Source: Prionace glauca (Eukaryota; Chordata; Chondrichthyes; Carcharhiniformes; Carcharhinidae). From it: a stretch of 64,000 bases of DNA. This document shows, piece by piece, positions 40,609 through 50,609 of this stretch. The stretch is taken from contig CM075760.1 of NCBI GenBank assembly GCA_037974335.1, forward strand, positions 48,504,138 through 48,568,137. Reading direction: 5' to 3'. The notes under the pieces were generated by a model that was given only the letters and a program-made list of their open reading frames with translations, was not told the origin of the DNA and searched no databases. Made by a program: the position numbers and the translations under genes. The first letter of the stretch is position 1. Each line of letters opens with the position of its first letter.

Positions 40609-41955
40609 TCATTTGTGAACTCGTTGGTGTGTCAGCAGGTTGGATGAAGAAACAAATGCCTTCCCACACACAGAGCAGGTGAACGGCCTCTCCCCAGTGT
40701 GAGTGCGCCGGTGCACAGTGAGATGAGATAATTCTCTGAACTTAGTCCCACAGTCAGAGCACCTGAACGGTCTCTCCCCAGTGTGAACACGTTGATGGGA
40801 CACCAGATTGCTGGAACTTTTAAAACGTTTCCGACAGTCTGGGCATTTAAAAGGTCTCTCCCCAGTGTGAACACGTTGATGACGTACCAGTTCCCCTGAA
40901 CGTTTATAGCATTTCCCACAGTCTGGGCATTTAAACAGTCTCTCCTCAGTGTGAGTGCGCTGGTGTGAAGTGAGGGCAGATGATGTCTTGAACCCTGTCC
41001 CACAGTGAGAGCACGTAAAGGGTCTCTCGTCAGTGTGAACACGTTGATGGCGCATCAGCTCCCCAGAACTTTTATAGCTCTTCTCACATTCTGAGCATTT
41101 AAATGGTCTCTCAGTAGTGTGAACTTGCTGGTGTTTCAGCAGAGTTGATAACTGAGTGAATCCTCTTCCGCACTTGGAGCAGATGCAAGGTTTCTCGTGA
41201 GTGTGAATTCGTTGGTGTCTCTGCAGGGTACATGAATGAGCGAATCCCTTCCCACACTGAGAGCAAGTGAATGGCCTCTCCCCAGTGTGAGTGCGCTGGT
41301 GTTCAGACAGGTTACTCAATTGTTTGAATGCAGTGCCACACTGAGAGCATTTGAAAGGTCTCTCATCAGTGTGAGTGCGCTGGTGTCTAGATAGGGCATA
41401 GGATGACTTGAATCCACTCCCACAGTCAGAGCACCTGAACGGTCTCGCATTAGTGTGAACACGTTGATGAGACAGAAGTTCCCCAGAACTTTTATAGCAC
41501 TTCCCACAGTCTGAGCATTTAAAAGGTCTTTCTTCAGTGTGAACTCGCTGATGCATCAGCAGATTAGATGACCTTGTGAATCTCTTCCCACACTCGGAGC
41601 AGATGAATGGCTTCTCCCCAGTGTGAACTTGTTGGCGTTTCATTGCACACTCAGAGGAGGCCAATGGCCTCTCCCCACTGTGAACTCGCTGGTGTCTCAG
41701 CAAGTTGGTTGACTGAGTGAAGCCCTTCCCACAGTCAAAGCAGGTGAATGGCTTCTCCCCAGTGTGACAGTGACAATGCTTTTCAAGATGAGATGGGGAT
41801 GTGAATCCCTTCCCACAATCCTCACATTTCCACGGTTTCTTCTTGGTGTGACTGCGCTTGTGTTTCGACAGGCCAGATGATTGGTTGAAGCCTTGTCTAC
41901 ACACAGAACAAATGTATGGTTTCTCCTCACTGTGAATGGTGTTTTTTTCTTTCAT
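40609..41955 (-). CDS. C2H2 zinc-finger protein (unit 3), 15 fingers
   Basis: A 448-residue protein from ATG at 41955 ([19 protein letters not shown]...). Fifteen complete C2H2 fingers with TGERP/TGEKP linkers, plus one shortened finger between fingers 3 and 4 ([14 protein letters not shown]) from which about half a finger has been deleted in frame. Two finger types alternate: [10 protein letters not shown]-like, and [22 protein letters not shown]-like with a YKSSGEL helix start. The acceptor lies at about 42057 (aatttcacag) and a first-exon candidate ends at 42690 with donor GTAAGG. No stop or frameshift. Predicted nuclear DNA-binding protein without a recognised effector domain. Intron sequence near 42.1 kb matches that upstream of unit 2, so these units are paralogues in opposite orientation. 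Confidence 0.85.
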   Translation of the reverse strand: MKEKNTIHSEEKPYICSVCRQGFNQSSGLSKHKRSHTKKKPWKCEDCGKGFTSPSHLEKHCHCHTGEKPFTCFDCGKGFTQSTNLLRHQRVHSGERPLASSECAMKRQQVHTGEKPFICSECGKRFTRSSNLLMHQRVHTEERPFKCSDCGKCYKSSGELLSHQRVHTNARPFRCSDCGSGFKSSYALSRHQRTHTDERPFKCSQCGTAFKQLSNLSEHQRTHTGERPFTCSQCGKGFAHSCTLQRHQRIHTHEKPCICSKCGRGFTQLSTLLKHQQVHTTERPFKCSECEKSYKSSGELMRHQRVHTDERPFTCSHCGTGFKTSSALTSHQRTHTEERLFKCPDCGKCYKRSGELVRHQRVHTGERPFKCPDCRKRFKSSSNLVSHQRVHTGERPFRCSDCGTKFRELSHLTVHRRTHTGERPFTCSVCGKAFVSSSNLLTHQRVHK

Positions 41956-42292
41956 GTTCAAAATCCGATGATATTCACGTTGTGATAAGTTGTGCAACTG
42001 TCAGATCCGGATGTAATGTATGGCTTGAATTTCCTGACTGCAAGTGCTCCTAAAACCTGTGAAATTGATTTAAAACAGGAACAGGAGAGTGAGAGATAAC
42101 CCACAAAAACACAAAGGCAGGTTGTGAAATTGAGCTGAATGAATCTGGTAATTTATGGTGACAGCACGAAGGAAAAATTCACCATGAAAGCAGCTGGGTT
42201 TTTGTAAAAACCCAACCAGTACATTAATGTCTGTCGGGGAAAGGAATCTGTCACTAAGCGTAGGTCTGCACAAAACACTAACTTCTAAATGA

Positions 42293-42530
42293 GGGGGTGG
42301 CACAGTGGTTGGCATTGCTGCCTCAGAGTGCCAGGGACATGGGTTCGATTCGGGTTACTGTCAATGTGGAGTTTCCACATTCTCTTCCTGTCTGCATGAG
42401 TTTCCTCCAGATGCTCCTGTTTCCTCCCACAGGTTAGGTGAATTGGCCATGCTAAACTGCTCTTTCTTGTCAGGGGGACTAGCTAAACTAAATGCATGGG
42501 GTTAAGGGGATGGGGCCTGGCTAGTGCCTG
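42293..42530 (+). mobile_element. SINE S1 in the presumed intron of ZNF unit 3
   Basis: ggtggcacagtggttggcattgctgcctcagag, gggttcgattcgggttactgtc, body to gggatggggcctggctagtgcc; the tail is missing. Confidence 0.75.
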
Positions 42531-42639
42531 TTTATCCATGCTTGTCTCTGCAGAAGCAGAATGGCTCTGGACAAACCCCGGACTGGCCCAGGACCTTCCT
42601 GTTAGGAGTTTGAAGTTCACGAACTGCTCATGAAACCTT

Positions 42640-42850
42640 ACCGCCCTCTCTTTGCGCCCATCTCTCCCTCAGACACGCCGCTTCCTTACCCGCCCCAGAG
42701 ACAAGAAACAACAACCTCGTGTCCCGAGCTCTCCCTCTGCGCATGCTCAGAACAGGGCACTACTGTGCCTGCGCGGTGGTGATTGCCTGGATAGGAGGCA
42801 TTCCTCGTCGCTTGGGATGCTGGGTAAACGCCCCACCATTGAATGTAAAA
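42640..42850 (-). promoter_or_regulatory. CpG-rich promoter and first exon of ZNF unit 3
   Basis: Minus-strand first exon candidate ends ctctggggcgg at 42690 followed by GTAAGG. Upstream is an NRF1-like tgcgcatgctc (42738-42748) and cctgcgcggt. Confidence 0.5.
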
Positions 42851-42869
42851 ATGGTTTGTAATAATTTAT

Positions 42870-43399
42870 TTGTTGTTATCGCGTGAAAGCTGGGGCTGAA
42901 GGGCCAATAATAAAACTAGGATACATATCATTTAGAAACCTGATTGCACAGACCATTATCTCAATTCAGAGAAGGACATTGGAATTGTTCAGAAATTGAA
43001 AGCCAAAGGTAGAAATAAGAGCAGAAACCATCTACTACAGTTATATATATCTCAGTAGCACATGAATATTAGGTATAGTGCGATAAATTATGAAGATGTA
43101 CAATGCGAATGGTGCCTGTTAGATAAAGTGCAATGTTCTAACACATTAGCGCAGCTATGATCAATGTTAGGAGAATATTGGATGACAGTGTTACAACAAC
43201 ATTATGCTCTGTCTCCTCTGTCTCTCTATTTCAGATTTTCTTTCAGTAACTAGGCCATTAATGTGACCAGAATTAGCATCTATGATCTGCCATAATTACA
43301 AGAGCAAAGTTAGTGACCGCAATTATCCCAGGATTAAATTATACACTGCATACTATCTGCAAATGGGGCTCGTAACACAATTTATTTTATTCATTTGTT
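42870..43399. other. No gene recognised
   Basis: AT-rich. No ORF or repeat recognised. Confidence 0.4.
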
Positions 43400-43675
43400 T
43401 CACAACTGGGCTTACATTAACACTAAAGTTCCTGTTGAAATCCCCTTGTACCCATATATTGGCATTTGTTCAGGTACGCTGAGGAAGAATTTAGCACGGC
43501 CAATGCACCCAACCAGCACGTTTTTGGACTGTGGCAGGAAACCAGAACACAGGGAAGGGAAAACACACACAGACACGGGCAGCACATGCATACTCTGCAA
43601 AGACAGTGCTCCAAGCCAGGAAACAAACCTGGGTCACTGCTGCTGTGAGGCAGTAATGCTAGCTATGGTGCTGCC
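43400..43675 (-). mobile_element. SINE S3, near full length
   Basis: Antisense S3: the tail gggcttacattaacactaaagttcctg at left, body gaatttagcacggccaatgcacccaaccagcacg, head gctgtgaggcagtaatgctagc at right. Confidence 0.7.
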
Positions 43676-43679
43676 CTTA

Positions 43680-44285
43680 GAATCTCAATTATTTCAGAAA
43701 TTGATTTTATGGCATTGATTTACTGGAGGCTGTGGAAATAGTGAAATCTAAATAATGTACAGAAACAAGCAAGATACAGCTACTTTCTACACATTAGCTT
43801 TGCATATTTCCCTTAATCAGTTGGGTAGTTTGAAATTTTGAGGATTACTTCACAAGCTGTTAAAATGGGCAAACATGGATGTTCATTTAATATATGGGTG
43901 TGGCTGGCAAAAGCCACACTCCAAAATGGTGGTGAGCCACCTTTTTGATCAGCTGCCGTCGATATGGTGTCAGTACACCATCCACTTCTCTTTGGGAGGT
44001 AATCCATGATTTCAATGCAGTGACAATGAAACAATGGAACATAATTCCAAGTCAGGATGGTGTGCAATTTGGAGGGGAACTTGAAAGTGGTGGTGTTCAC
44101 ACACACCAGCTGTCCATGATCTTTTAGGTTCAAAGTTCTACTCCCCAGATCCTTTCCTTTCCCATCATCTGCTTTAAGCCACAAACAGAAAGATCCAATT
44201 TTTCTCCTGGAGTTTGACATAAAGCAGCTTTCAAAATGATGCAGTCTCCGCCAATGAGGGAGATCCGGTCTCAGATCTATCCCTT
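43680..44285. other. Mostly unrecognised, with a LINE D scrap
   Basis: 44030-44112 (attccaagtcaggatggtgtgcaatttggaggggaacttg) matches LINE D in antisense. The rest holds no recognised gene. Confidence 0.4.
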
Positions 44286-44289
44286 ATTC

Positions 44290-44985
44290 AATCCGAATCC
44301 CGACAGTGCAGAAAGAGGCCCTTCAAGATATAAGATACCCTTCAAGGTATAAGATACCCTTAAAGGTATAAGATGATGAATGGGATGGATAGGATAGAGG
44401 TGGAGAGACTCTTCCCGCTCAAAAAAGACAGTAGGACTAGGGGGCACAGCCTCAAGATAAAGGGAGGGGCGTTTTATAACGGAGTTGAGGAGGAACTTCT
44501 TCACTCAAAGGGTGGTGAATCTCTGGAATTCTCTACCCGTTGAAGGGGTGGAGGCTGCCTCGCTAAATATTTTCAAGAAGCGGGTTGATGGGTTTTTGAT
44601 AGGAGAGGGGATTAAGGGTTATGGGGAGAGGGCGGGAAAGTGGAACTGAACCACGACAGATCAGCCATGATCTTATTGAATGGCGGGGCAGGCTCGAAGG
44701 GCTAGATGGCCTACTCCTGCTCCTATTTCTTATGTTCTTATGTTCAGCTTATCTAGTCTGCACCAGCATTCTACCCAGGCCCTCTCCTCTGCCCTATCTC
44801 CGCAACGCCACATATTCAACATGACTCATTCATCAAACCCGCACATGTTTGGGCTGTAGAAGGAAACCGGAGCACCCGGAAGAAACCCACGGGGAGAACA
44901 TGCAAACTCCACAAAGACAGTGACCCGAGGCCGTAACTGAACCCGGGTCCCTGGCGCCGTGAGGCAGCAGTGCGAACCACTGCTC
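44290..44985 (-). mobile_element. SINE S1 split by a CR1-A insertion
   Basis: S1 tail side gacagtgcagaaagaggcccttca at left, S1 body from ctgcaccagcattctaccc to ccctggcgccgtgaggcagcagtgcg at right. Confidence 0.7.
44355..44745 (+). mobile_element. CR1-A LINE 3' end inserted in SINE S1
   Basis: Sense CR1-A from gtataagatgatgaatgggatgg through cccgctcaaaaaagacagtagg to the tail ttcttatgttcttatgttc. At the 5' junction a 19-base unit (cttcaaggtataagatacc and variants) occurs about three times. Confidence 0.8.
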
Positions 44986-45120
44986 GGAGGACCATCCGGT
45001 CCCGAGCGGTCCTCCAGTCCCGCCCCCTCTTCCTATTGGACCGGAGATTCCGTCAATCACTGCCCGGGCATTGTGATGTGGAGCATGCGCAGTGCCGCTG
45101 GCAGCTCACGGTTGAAGCGG
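44986..45120 (+). promoter_or_regulatory. CpG-rich promoter-like block, duplicate of 46.13-46.20 kb
   Basis: cccgccccctcttcctattgg, then cgtcaatcactgcccgggcattgtga, then NRF1-like gcatgcgcag (45083-45092). The first part matches 46.14-46.20 kb, where the phrase leads into a splice donor. Confidence 0.5.
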
Positions 45121-45147
45121 TGGAAATTCTCATCGCATCAGAAACCT

Positions 45148-45928
45148 GCGGATGGGTAATGAGGGAGGGATGGAGCCGGCGGGTGGGTAATGAGGGAGGG
45201 ATGGAGCCGGCGGGTGGGTAATGAGGGAGGGATGGAGCCGGCGGGTGGGTAATGAGGGAGGGATGGAGCCGGCGGGTGGGTAATGAGGGAGGGATGGAGC
45301 CGGCGGGTGGGTAATGAGGGAGGGATGGAGCCGGCGGGTGGGTAATGAGGGAGGGATGGAGCCGGCGGGTGGGTAATGAGGGAGGGATGGAGCCGGCGGG
45401 TGGGTAATGAGGGAGGGATGGAGCCGGCGGGTGGGTAATGAGGGAGGGATGGAGCCGGCGGGTGGGTAATGAGGGAGGGATGGAGCCGGCGGGTGGGTAA
45501 TGAGGGAGGGATGGAGCCGGCGGGTGGGTAATGAGGGAGGGATGGAGCCGGCGGGTGGGTAATGAGGGAGGGATGGAGCCGGCGGGTGGGTAATGAGGGA
45601 GGGATGGAGCCGGCGGGTGGGTAATGAGGGAGGGATGGAGCCGGCGGGTGGGTAATGAGGGAGGGATGGAGCCGGCGGGTGGGTAATGAGGGAGGGATGG
45701 AGCCGGCGGGTGGGTAATGAGGGAGGGATGGAGCCGGCGGATGGGTAATGAGGGAGGGATGGAGCCGGCGGGTGGGTAATGAGGGAGGGATGGAGCCGGC
45801 GGGTGGGTAATGAGGGAGGGATGGAGCCGGCGGGTGGGTAATGAGGGAGGGATGGAGCCGGCGGGTGGGTAATGAGGGAGGGATGGAGCAGGCGGGTGGG
45901 TAATGAGGGAGGGATGGAGCCGGCGGGA
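45148..45928 (+). repeat. Minisatellite, 25 units of 31 bp, G-quadruplex-prone
   Basis: atggagccggcgggtgggta + atgagggaggg, repeated at an exact 31-base step from 45170 to 45914 without length change by my count. Three units carry single variants. Each unit has four runs of three or more G (gggtgggtaatgagggaggg). The long proline-rich minus-strand frames arise because 31 is not a multiple of three, giving a 31-residue period in every frame. Confidence 0.95.
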
Positions 45929-46203
45929 GAGCTGGTGGCTTCAATAACACGCCGTGTCGATGCCAAGCCCCGAATACAAAGCTCGGGTGCGGGTTGTGAA
46001 CAGGGGAAATCAGCTCAGGCTTTTCCCCGAGACAGGCCCAGACTCCCCGCCGCCATATTTATCGGGAGACTGTGCGGCCAATCGCATGCGCGCTGAGGGC
46101 CCCGCCCCACATTCAGTCGGATTGGTTGGGGGGGGGGCCTCTCGGCCCGCCACCTCTTGCTATTGGTCCGCACCTGCTGTCAATCACCCCGGGGCATTGT
46201 GAG
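45929..46203 (+). promoter_or_regulatory. CpG-rich promoter and first exon of ZNF unit 4
   Basis: NRF1-like gcatgcgcgc (46084-46093), CCAAT boxes (ggattggttgg, ctattggtccg), then gggcattgtgag with a GTGAGT donor at about 46203. A strong acceptor (tgaatttcttttgcag) follows at 46614-46615. Confidence 0.55.
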
Positions 46204-46291
46204 GTGAGTGGGGAGAATTCACCAACACCCTCAATAAGAACCATTGGGTTTTATTGTCAGTCTGCAGACAGGAGCTGGAGAACTGAACCCA

Positions 46292-46389
46292 TGATGTGGG
46301 TATGCCGGCGTTGGACTGGCGTAAACACAGTAAAAAGTCTGACAACACCAGGTTTTAGTCCAACCGATTTATTTGATAATAGACTCACA
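46292..46389 (+). mobile_element. PLE-derived terminus with 11-bp target-site duplication
   Basis: 98 bases starting tgatgtgggtatgccggcg, the same start as the 15.2 kb element, ending gataatagactcac, flanked by aactgaaccca at 46281-46291 and 46390-46400. One arm only; lies in the presumed first intron of ZNF unit 4. Confidence 0.75.
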
Positions 46390-46734
46390 AACTGAACCCA
46401 GACAGAGGAGAGGGAGGGAGAAAACTGGGAGTGGAGGAAAGAAATGGTGAGATGGGGTTGGATTTCAGCCCAGGGAGGAGGGAGAACGTATGGGATGTGG
46501 ATTTACAGATTTGAGGGACTGGAGAGGAAAAAAAAATGGCCCAGAGAAACTGGAATTGTCTGATTAGAATTTCTATCCCATATTTAGTTAGCATTTTCCT
46601 GAATTTCTTTTGCAGTGTGCTATAAGGGGAGAATTTGCAAACAAAAAACTCAAACCAAACATCACATCAAGATTTAACAGAATCATTTGATTCATCTGGA
46701 TCTGAATATGATCAGTCTTACACTATGTAAGGAG

Positions 46735-46976
46735 AAGAATATTTGTTCTGTTTGTGGGAAAAGATTTCAAATGTAAGTATGACTGGAAAAGCACCAACAA
46801 ACACACATTCAAGTGAGAGTGTTCCAGTGAACTGACTGTGGAAAGAATTTTAACAAGTTATACAGCCTGAAAAAAATTACACCATTCACAGCGAGGAGAA
46901 ACCATACAAGTGTTGTGTGTGTGGATGAGGCTTCAGCTGATCATCCAACTTGGAGAGAGGCAAGAACACCAACACC
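46735..46976 (+). other. Relic fingers in the 5' UTR of ZNF unit 4
   Basis: ctgtttgtgggaaaagatttc, gtgttccagtgaactgactgtgg, acaagtgttgtgtgtgtggatgagg: finger sequence with stops, matching units 1 and 5. Confidence 0.6.
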
Positions 46977-47913
46977 ATGGAGAAACCTTGGCAGTGTGAG
47001 AACGGTGGGAAGGGATTCAATTATCCTTCCCAGCTGGAATATCATCAACACAGTCACACTGGCACCAGCATCACACAGAGGCCACTGAAATGTGGAGATT
47101 GTGGTAAAGTGATCAGATCCCCATCAGACCTGGAAATTCATCGACGCAGTCACACGGGGGAGAGACCGTTCACTTGCTTCAAGTGTGGGAAGGGATTTGC
47201 TCAGAAATCTACCCTGCTTAGACACCAGCGAGTTCACACTGGGGCAAGGCCATTTACCTGCTCCCATTGTGGGATGGGATTCACACAGTTATCTCACCTC
47301 ACGGTACACCAACAAGTTCACACTGGGGAGAGACCATTTAGCTGTTGTGTGTGTGGGAAGGGATTCACCAGTTTAACTAATCTCAATTCTCATCAGCTTG
47401 TTCACACTGATAAGAGACTTTTCAAATGTTCAGACTGGTAAGAGCTTCAAAAGCACAAGAAATCTACAGAGACACCAATACATTCACTCTAGTCAGAGCC
47501 TATTCTCCTGTTCTGTGTGTCGTAAGGGATTCACTCGGTCATTCAGTCTGCTGCGACACCAGCAAGTTCATACCGAGGAGAGACAGTTCCCATGCACTGA
47601 TTGTGGAAAGAGATTCACTCGGTTGTGCACCTTGCAGAGACATCAACAAATTCACACTGTGGAGAATCCATTCACCTGTTTCATCTGTGGGAAGGGATTC
47701 ACTCAGTCATCTGTCCTCCTGAGACACCAACAGGTTCATACCGCAGCAAGGCCTTTCATCTGCTCTGAGTGTGGGATGGGATTCATTCAGTCATTCCAAC
47801 TGTTAAGGCATCAGCGAATTCACACTGGAGAGAGGCCATTCATCTGTTGCCAGTGTGGGAAAGGATTTATTCAGTCCTATCACCTACTGAGACACCAGCG
47901 AGTTCATGAGTGA
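46977..47913 (+). pseudogene. C2H2 zinc-finger gene (unit 4), frameshifted
   Basis: From ATG at 46977 the frame gives MEKPWQCENGGKGF (first finger lacks its second cysteine), then four good fingers, and stops at 47441 inside finger 6 (FKCSDW-stop). Fingers 6-11 resume in another frame to 47913 ([11 protein letters not shown]). Compared with a regular finger, two bases are missing at gactggtaagagc. The lesion creates a good splice-donor match (CTG/GTAAGA). Acceptor and first exon are described above. If translated it would give a five-finger protein; otherwise it is a pseudogene. Confidence 0.75.
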
Positions 47914-48214
47914 CTGCAGGGTTGGATTCTGATATTATGGTCCCTCTGGATCGCATCCAGGACTGGATTATGTCCATTCTGACAGGGCTCATTCTTTTTC
48001 TGATGTGAATAATTCCTGTGACTGGATTGGAGTTTAATGTTTTATGCACTAAATCATACAGCGTTTTGATACTGTTGGGTAAAAGTTTAAAATTTTAAAG
48101 TTTATTTATTGTTGATTTCCCCAAGATAAGAGACTAATTGAAGTCCTTATTGTGATATCAAGTTGAGGAAAGATGCATATGAACTAGTAACGGGGATGTA
48201 AAGCAGCATGTGAC
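47914..48214. other. 3' region of ZNF unit 4
   Basis: Presumed 3' UTR. Nothing further recognised. Confidence 0.35.
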
Positions 48215-48597
48215 TGAAGTGTTCATGGGCAGCACTTTGGGACCAATGAGCATAATTCTATTAATTTTAAAATAGTTATGGAAAAGGCTAGGTCTGGTTC
48301 ACAAGTTAAAGTTCTAAATCGGGGCAAGGCCAATTTTGATGATATTTAACAGGAACTTTCAAAGTTGATTAGGGGAGGCTGTTCACAGGTTAATGAATGT
48401 CTGGCATGTGTGAGACTTTCAAAAGCGAGATAGCGAGAGTGCAGAGCCAGCACATTCCTGTTACTGTAAAGGACAAAGCTGGCAGGAGTAAGTAACATTG
48501 AATGGCTAGAGATATTGAGAGTCTGGTCACTAAAAAGGAAGCATATGTCAGGTATTGACAGCTGGGGTCAAGTGAATCTCATGAGGAGTATAGGGGG
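48215..48597 (+). mobile_element. CR1-like LINE N, internal fragment
   Basis: gggcagcactttgggaccaatgagcataattctattaattttaaaatagttatgg, gcgagagtgcagagccagcacattcctg, gaagcatatgtcaggtattgacagctggg: the stretch between endonuclease and reverse transcriptase. Multiple breaks. Confidence 0.6.
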
Positions 48598-48790
48598 TTT
48601 CCTCCAGGTGGTCCGGTTTCCTCTCACAGTCCAAAGATGTGCAGGTTTGTTTGATTGGCCATGCTAAATTGCCCCGAGTGTCAGGGGGATTAGCAGGGTA
48701 AATATGTAGGGTTATGGGAGTAGGGCCTGAGTGGGATTGTGGTTGGTACGGACTCAGTGGGCTGAATGACCTCCTCCTTCAATGTTGAGA
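48598..48790 (+). mobile_element. SINE S1, 5'-truncated
   Basis: gggtttcctccaggtggtccgg, ttgattggccatgctaaattgcccc, tgggctgaatgacctcctcc. Confidence 0.7.
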
Positions 48791-48794
48791 TTCT

Positions 48795-48896
48795 ACAAAA
48801 CTTTTATAGCAGTTCCACAGTCTGGGCATTTTTAAGATCTCTCTCCAGTATGAAACTGGGGTATTTGCAGAGTGTGTGAGTGAATCCCTTCTGTTA
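48795..48896 (-). pseudogene. C2H2 zinc-finger fragment
   Basis: Minus strand: agaagggattcactca then ttcatactggagagagatctt and aaatgcccagactgtgg, the same finger piece as at 35.76-35.86 kb. Confidence 0.65.
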
Positions 48897-49533
48897 GGGT
48901 CCTGGACTAAACCCCCTAAATTACGTTCAGAAGTCAGGCGAGACCCCAGATTTTTTTTATTTTGGCATAAATGTGAGGATAGGATGCTTCTGACGAGGAG
49001 AAATTCCACTGACAGATTAGGCATCTTCTATAGTAAAGCTAAGTTTATTTAATTACACTATTTAAATATAACTCTAACAAATGAATCAGCTGAACCATCA
49101 ACAGGATGGTTTTCTGGACCAATACTTTTGAGGGACCAAGGAAACATGCCATCTTGGACTGGGTATTGTGCAATGACAAAGGACTAGTTGGCAAACTAGT
49201 TTTGTGGGATCCAGCTTTGTGAACATCGAGTGTGGGAGAAGCAGTTGAATCTTCAGGGATAGTCGAGCTTCCTCCTATCAGTATGAAGGTTGTTTCCAAT
49301 AAAGCTCAGTGGCAGATGAGTAGTTAGTCCTGGCACTGGTTCAGTGATCTGTTTCCTGCCAGTCAAAACCCCAGGAAGGTGCCATCCATGCTTCTGGGAG
49401 GCAGTGACTGTTTCTCTGTCAGCCCCCAGGAGTTCACATTGTCGTCCAATTCTCTTGGATTGATCACTGATTTGAAAGTGTGGAGCTGATAGAGTTTCAC
49501 TGATGAATAAACTTTACCCTATATCACACCTGT
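48897..49533 (-). mobile_element. Possible solo LTR fossil
   Basis: On the minus strand the block starts TGTGATATAGGG and ends GACCCTAACA (TG...CA ends), holds an AATAAA, and abuts zinc-finger sequence at its 3' end. About 640 bases. Treated as a fossil; no internal genes and no family assigned. Confidence 0.35.
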
Positions 49534-49547
49534 TAGTTAAGTGATAA

Positions 49548-49760
49548 AGAACAAAGAAAATTACAGCACAATAACAGGCCCTTCAGCCCTCCAAGCCTGC
49601 AGCGACCATGCTGCTCGTTTGAACTAACCCCCCCAGCCCTTTCTGGGACTATATCCTTCTATTCTGATCTTATTCATGTATTTGTCAAGACACCCCTTTG
49701 AAGTCACTATCGTATCTGCTTCCACTACCTCCCCTGGGAGGAAGAGTTTCTAAGTGTTGC
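49548..49760 (-). mobile_element. CR1-like LINE K 3' end
   Basis: aagaacaaagaaaattacagcac, aggcccttcagccctccaagcctgc, tcatgtatttgtcaagacacccc. Confidence 0.7.
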
Positions 49761-49814
49761 AGATAAACAATAAACTTTGATAGTATTGACTGATTTGATA
49801 TCTGAGTCTTTGCT

Positions 49815-50235
49815 TGATGGTTGAGTCGGTGCAGACTCAATGAGCTGAATGGCCTCCTTCCGCGTTGGAAGAATTCTCTGATTTTAAATTGAGATCACAA
49901 ACACTGACTATAGTCCCAGTGTAGTATAACCATGCTACTAATCAAGTTGAACATAACCTCCTTGCTGTTTAATTCAGTTCCTCAAGAATGGAACCCTATA
50001 TATGGGCTCCAGACTTTAGGAAAGATGTGAAATTCTTAAACAGGGTGCAGAGATTTACAAGAATGGTATCTTACAACCTTTAAAACCTGGATCACACTTG
50101 GCAAGTCAGAACGTTTAAGGCTATGGGCCAGGTGCTGGTAAATGGGATTAAGTGGGAGTATAGGTGTTTCTTGTGGTAGGTGCAGATTCAGTGGGCTGAA
50201 GGGCCTCTTCTGCACTGTACGATTTCATGATGAGG
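49815..50235 (+). mobile_element. SINE S1 tails and a CR1 scrap
   Basis: S1 tail ends at 49.82-49.88 kb (ggtgcagactcaatgagctgaatggcctcc) and 50.13-50.23 kb (gtgcagattcagtgggctgaagggcctc). Between them, at 50.00-50.07 kb, lies CR1-like ggaaagatgtgaaattcttaaacagggtgcagag. Confidence 0.55.
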
Positions 50236-50414
50236 CACTTCAGTTAGTTGGAGAGACTGGAACAGCTGAAATTTCTCTCTTTACATCAGTCAGACATTTG
50301 GATCAAGAATGGAGTCATTCGTTCCACTGATTCAATGCTGTCCCTTTGCATATCAAACCCTTGCCCCGTTCTCTACATTGACAGGTCCATGCTCACTGCT
50401 TCCTGTCCTGGACA

Positions 50415-50531
50415 ATAAGAAGTCTCACAACAACAGTAAACCCACAACTATCAAATAACTGGTTGGACTTTAACCTGGTGTTGTGAGACTTCTTACTGTG
50501 TTTAACCCAGTCCAACTCCGGCATCTCCACA
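50415..50531. mobile_element. Short PLE-derived foldback with 14-bp target-site duplication
   Basis: 117 bases flanked by tcctgtcctggaca (50401-50414 and 50532-50545). The left end taagaagtctcacaaca is the complement of tgttgtgagacttctta further right; the right end is tccggcatctccacat, the PLE terminal phrase. It sits in a relic of ZNF intron sequence in inverse orientation. Confidence 0.75.
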
Positions 50532-50609
50532 TCCTGTCCTGGACACAGAGAGCTGAAAATCTCCATGCAGGCTGCCAGACAGATGTCTGTCTATCTGACT
50601 GGACTGACA

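Noticed and set aside
42640-42850. KRAB, SCAN or BTB effector exon for the ZNF cluster
   Set aside because: First-exon candidates of all units look untranslated; no effector-domain motif was found on either strand.
45148-45928. CRISPR-like regular array
   Set aside because: No unique spacers; it is a plain tandem minisatellite in a vertebrate genome.
45130-45966. Two long proline-rich minus-strand frames (about 270 residues, SIPPSLPTRRLHPSLITHPPAP repeats)
   Set aside because: They are produced by the 31-bp minisatellite, which is open in several frames at once; the unit length shows no coding constraint.
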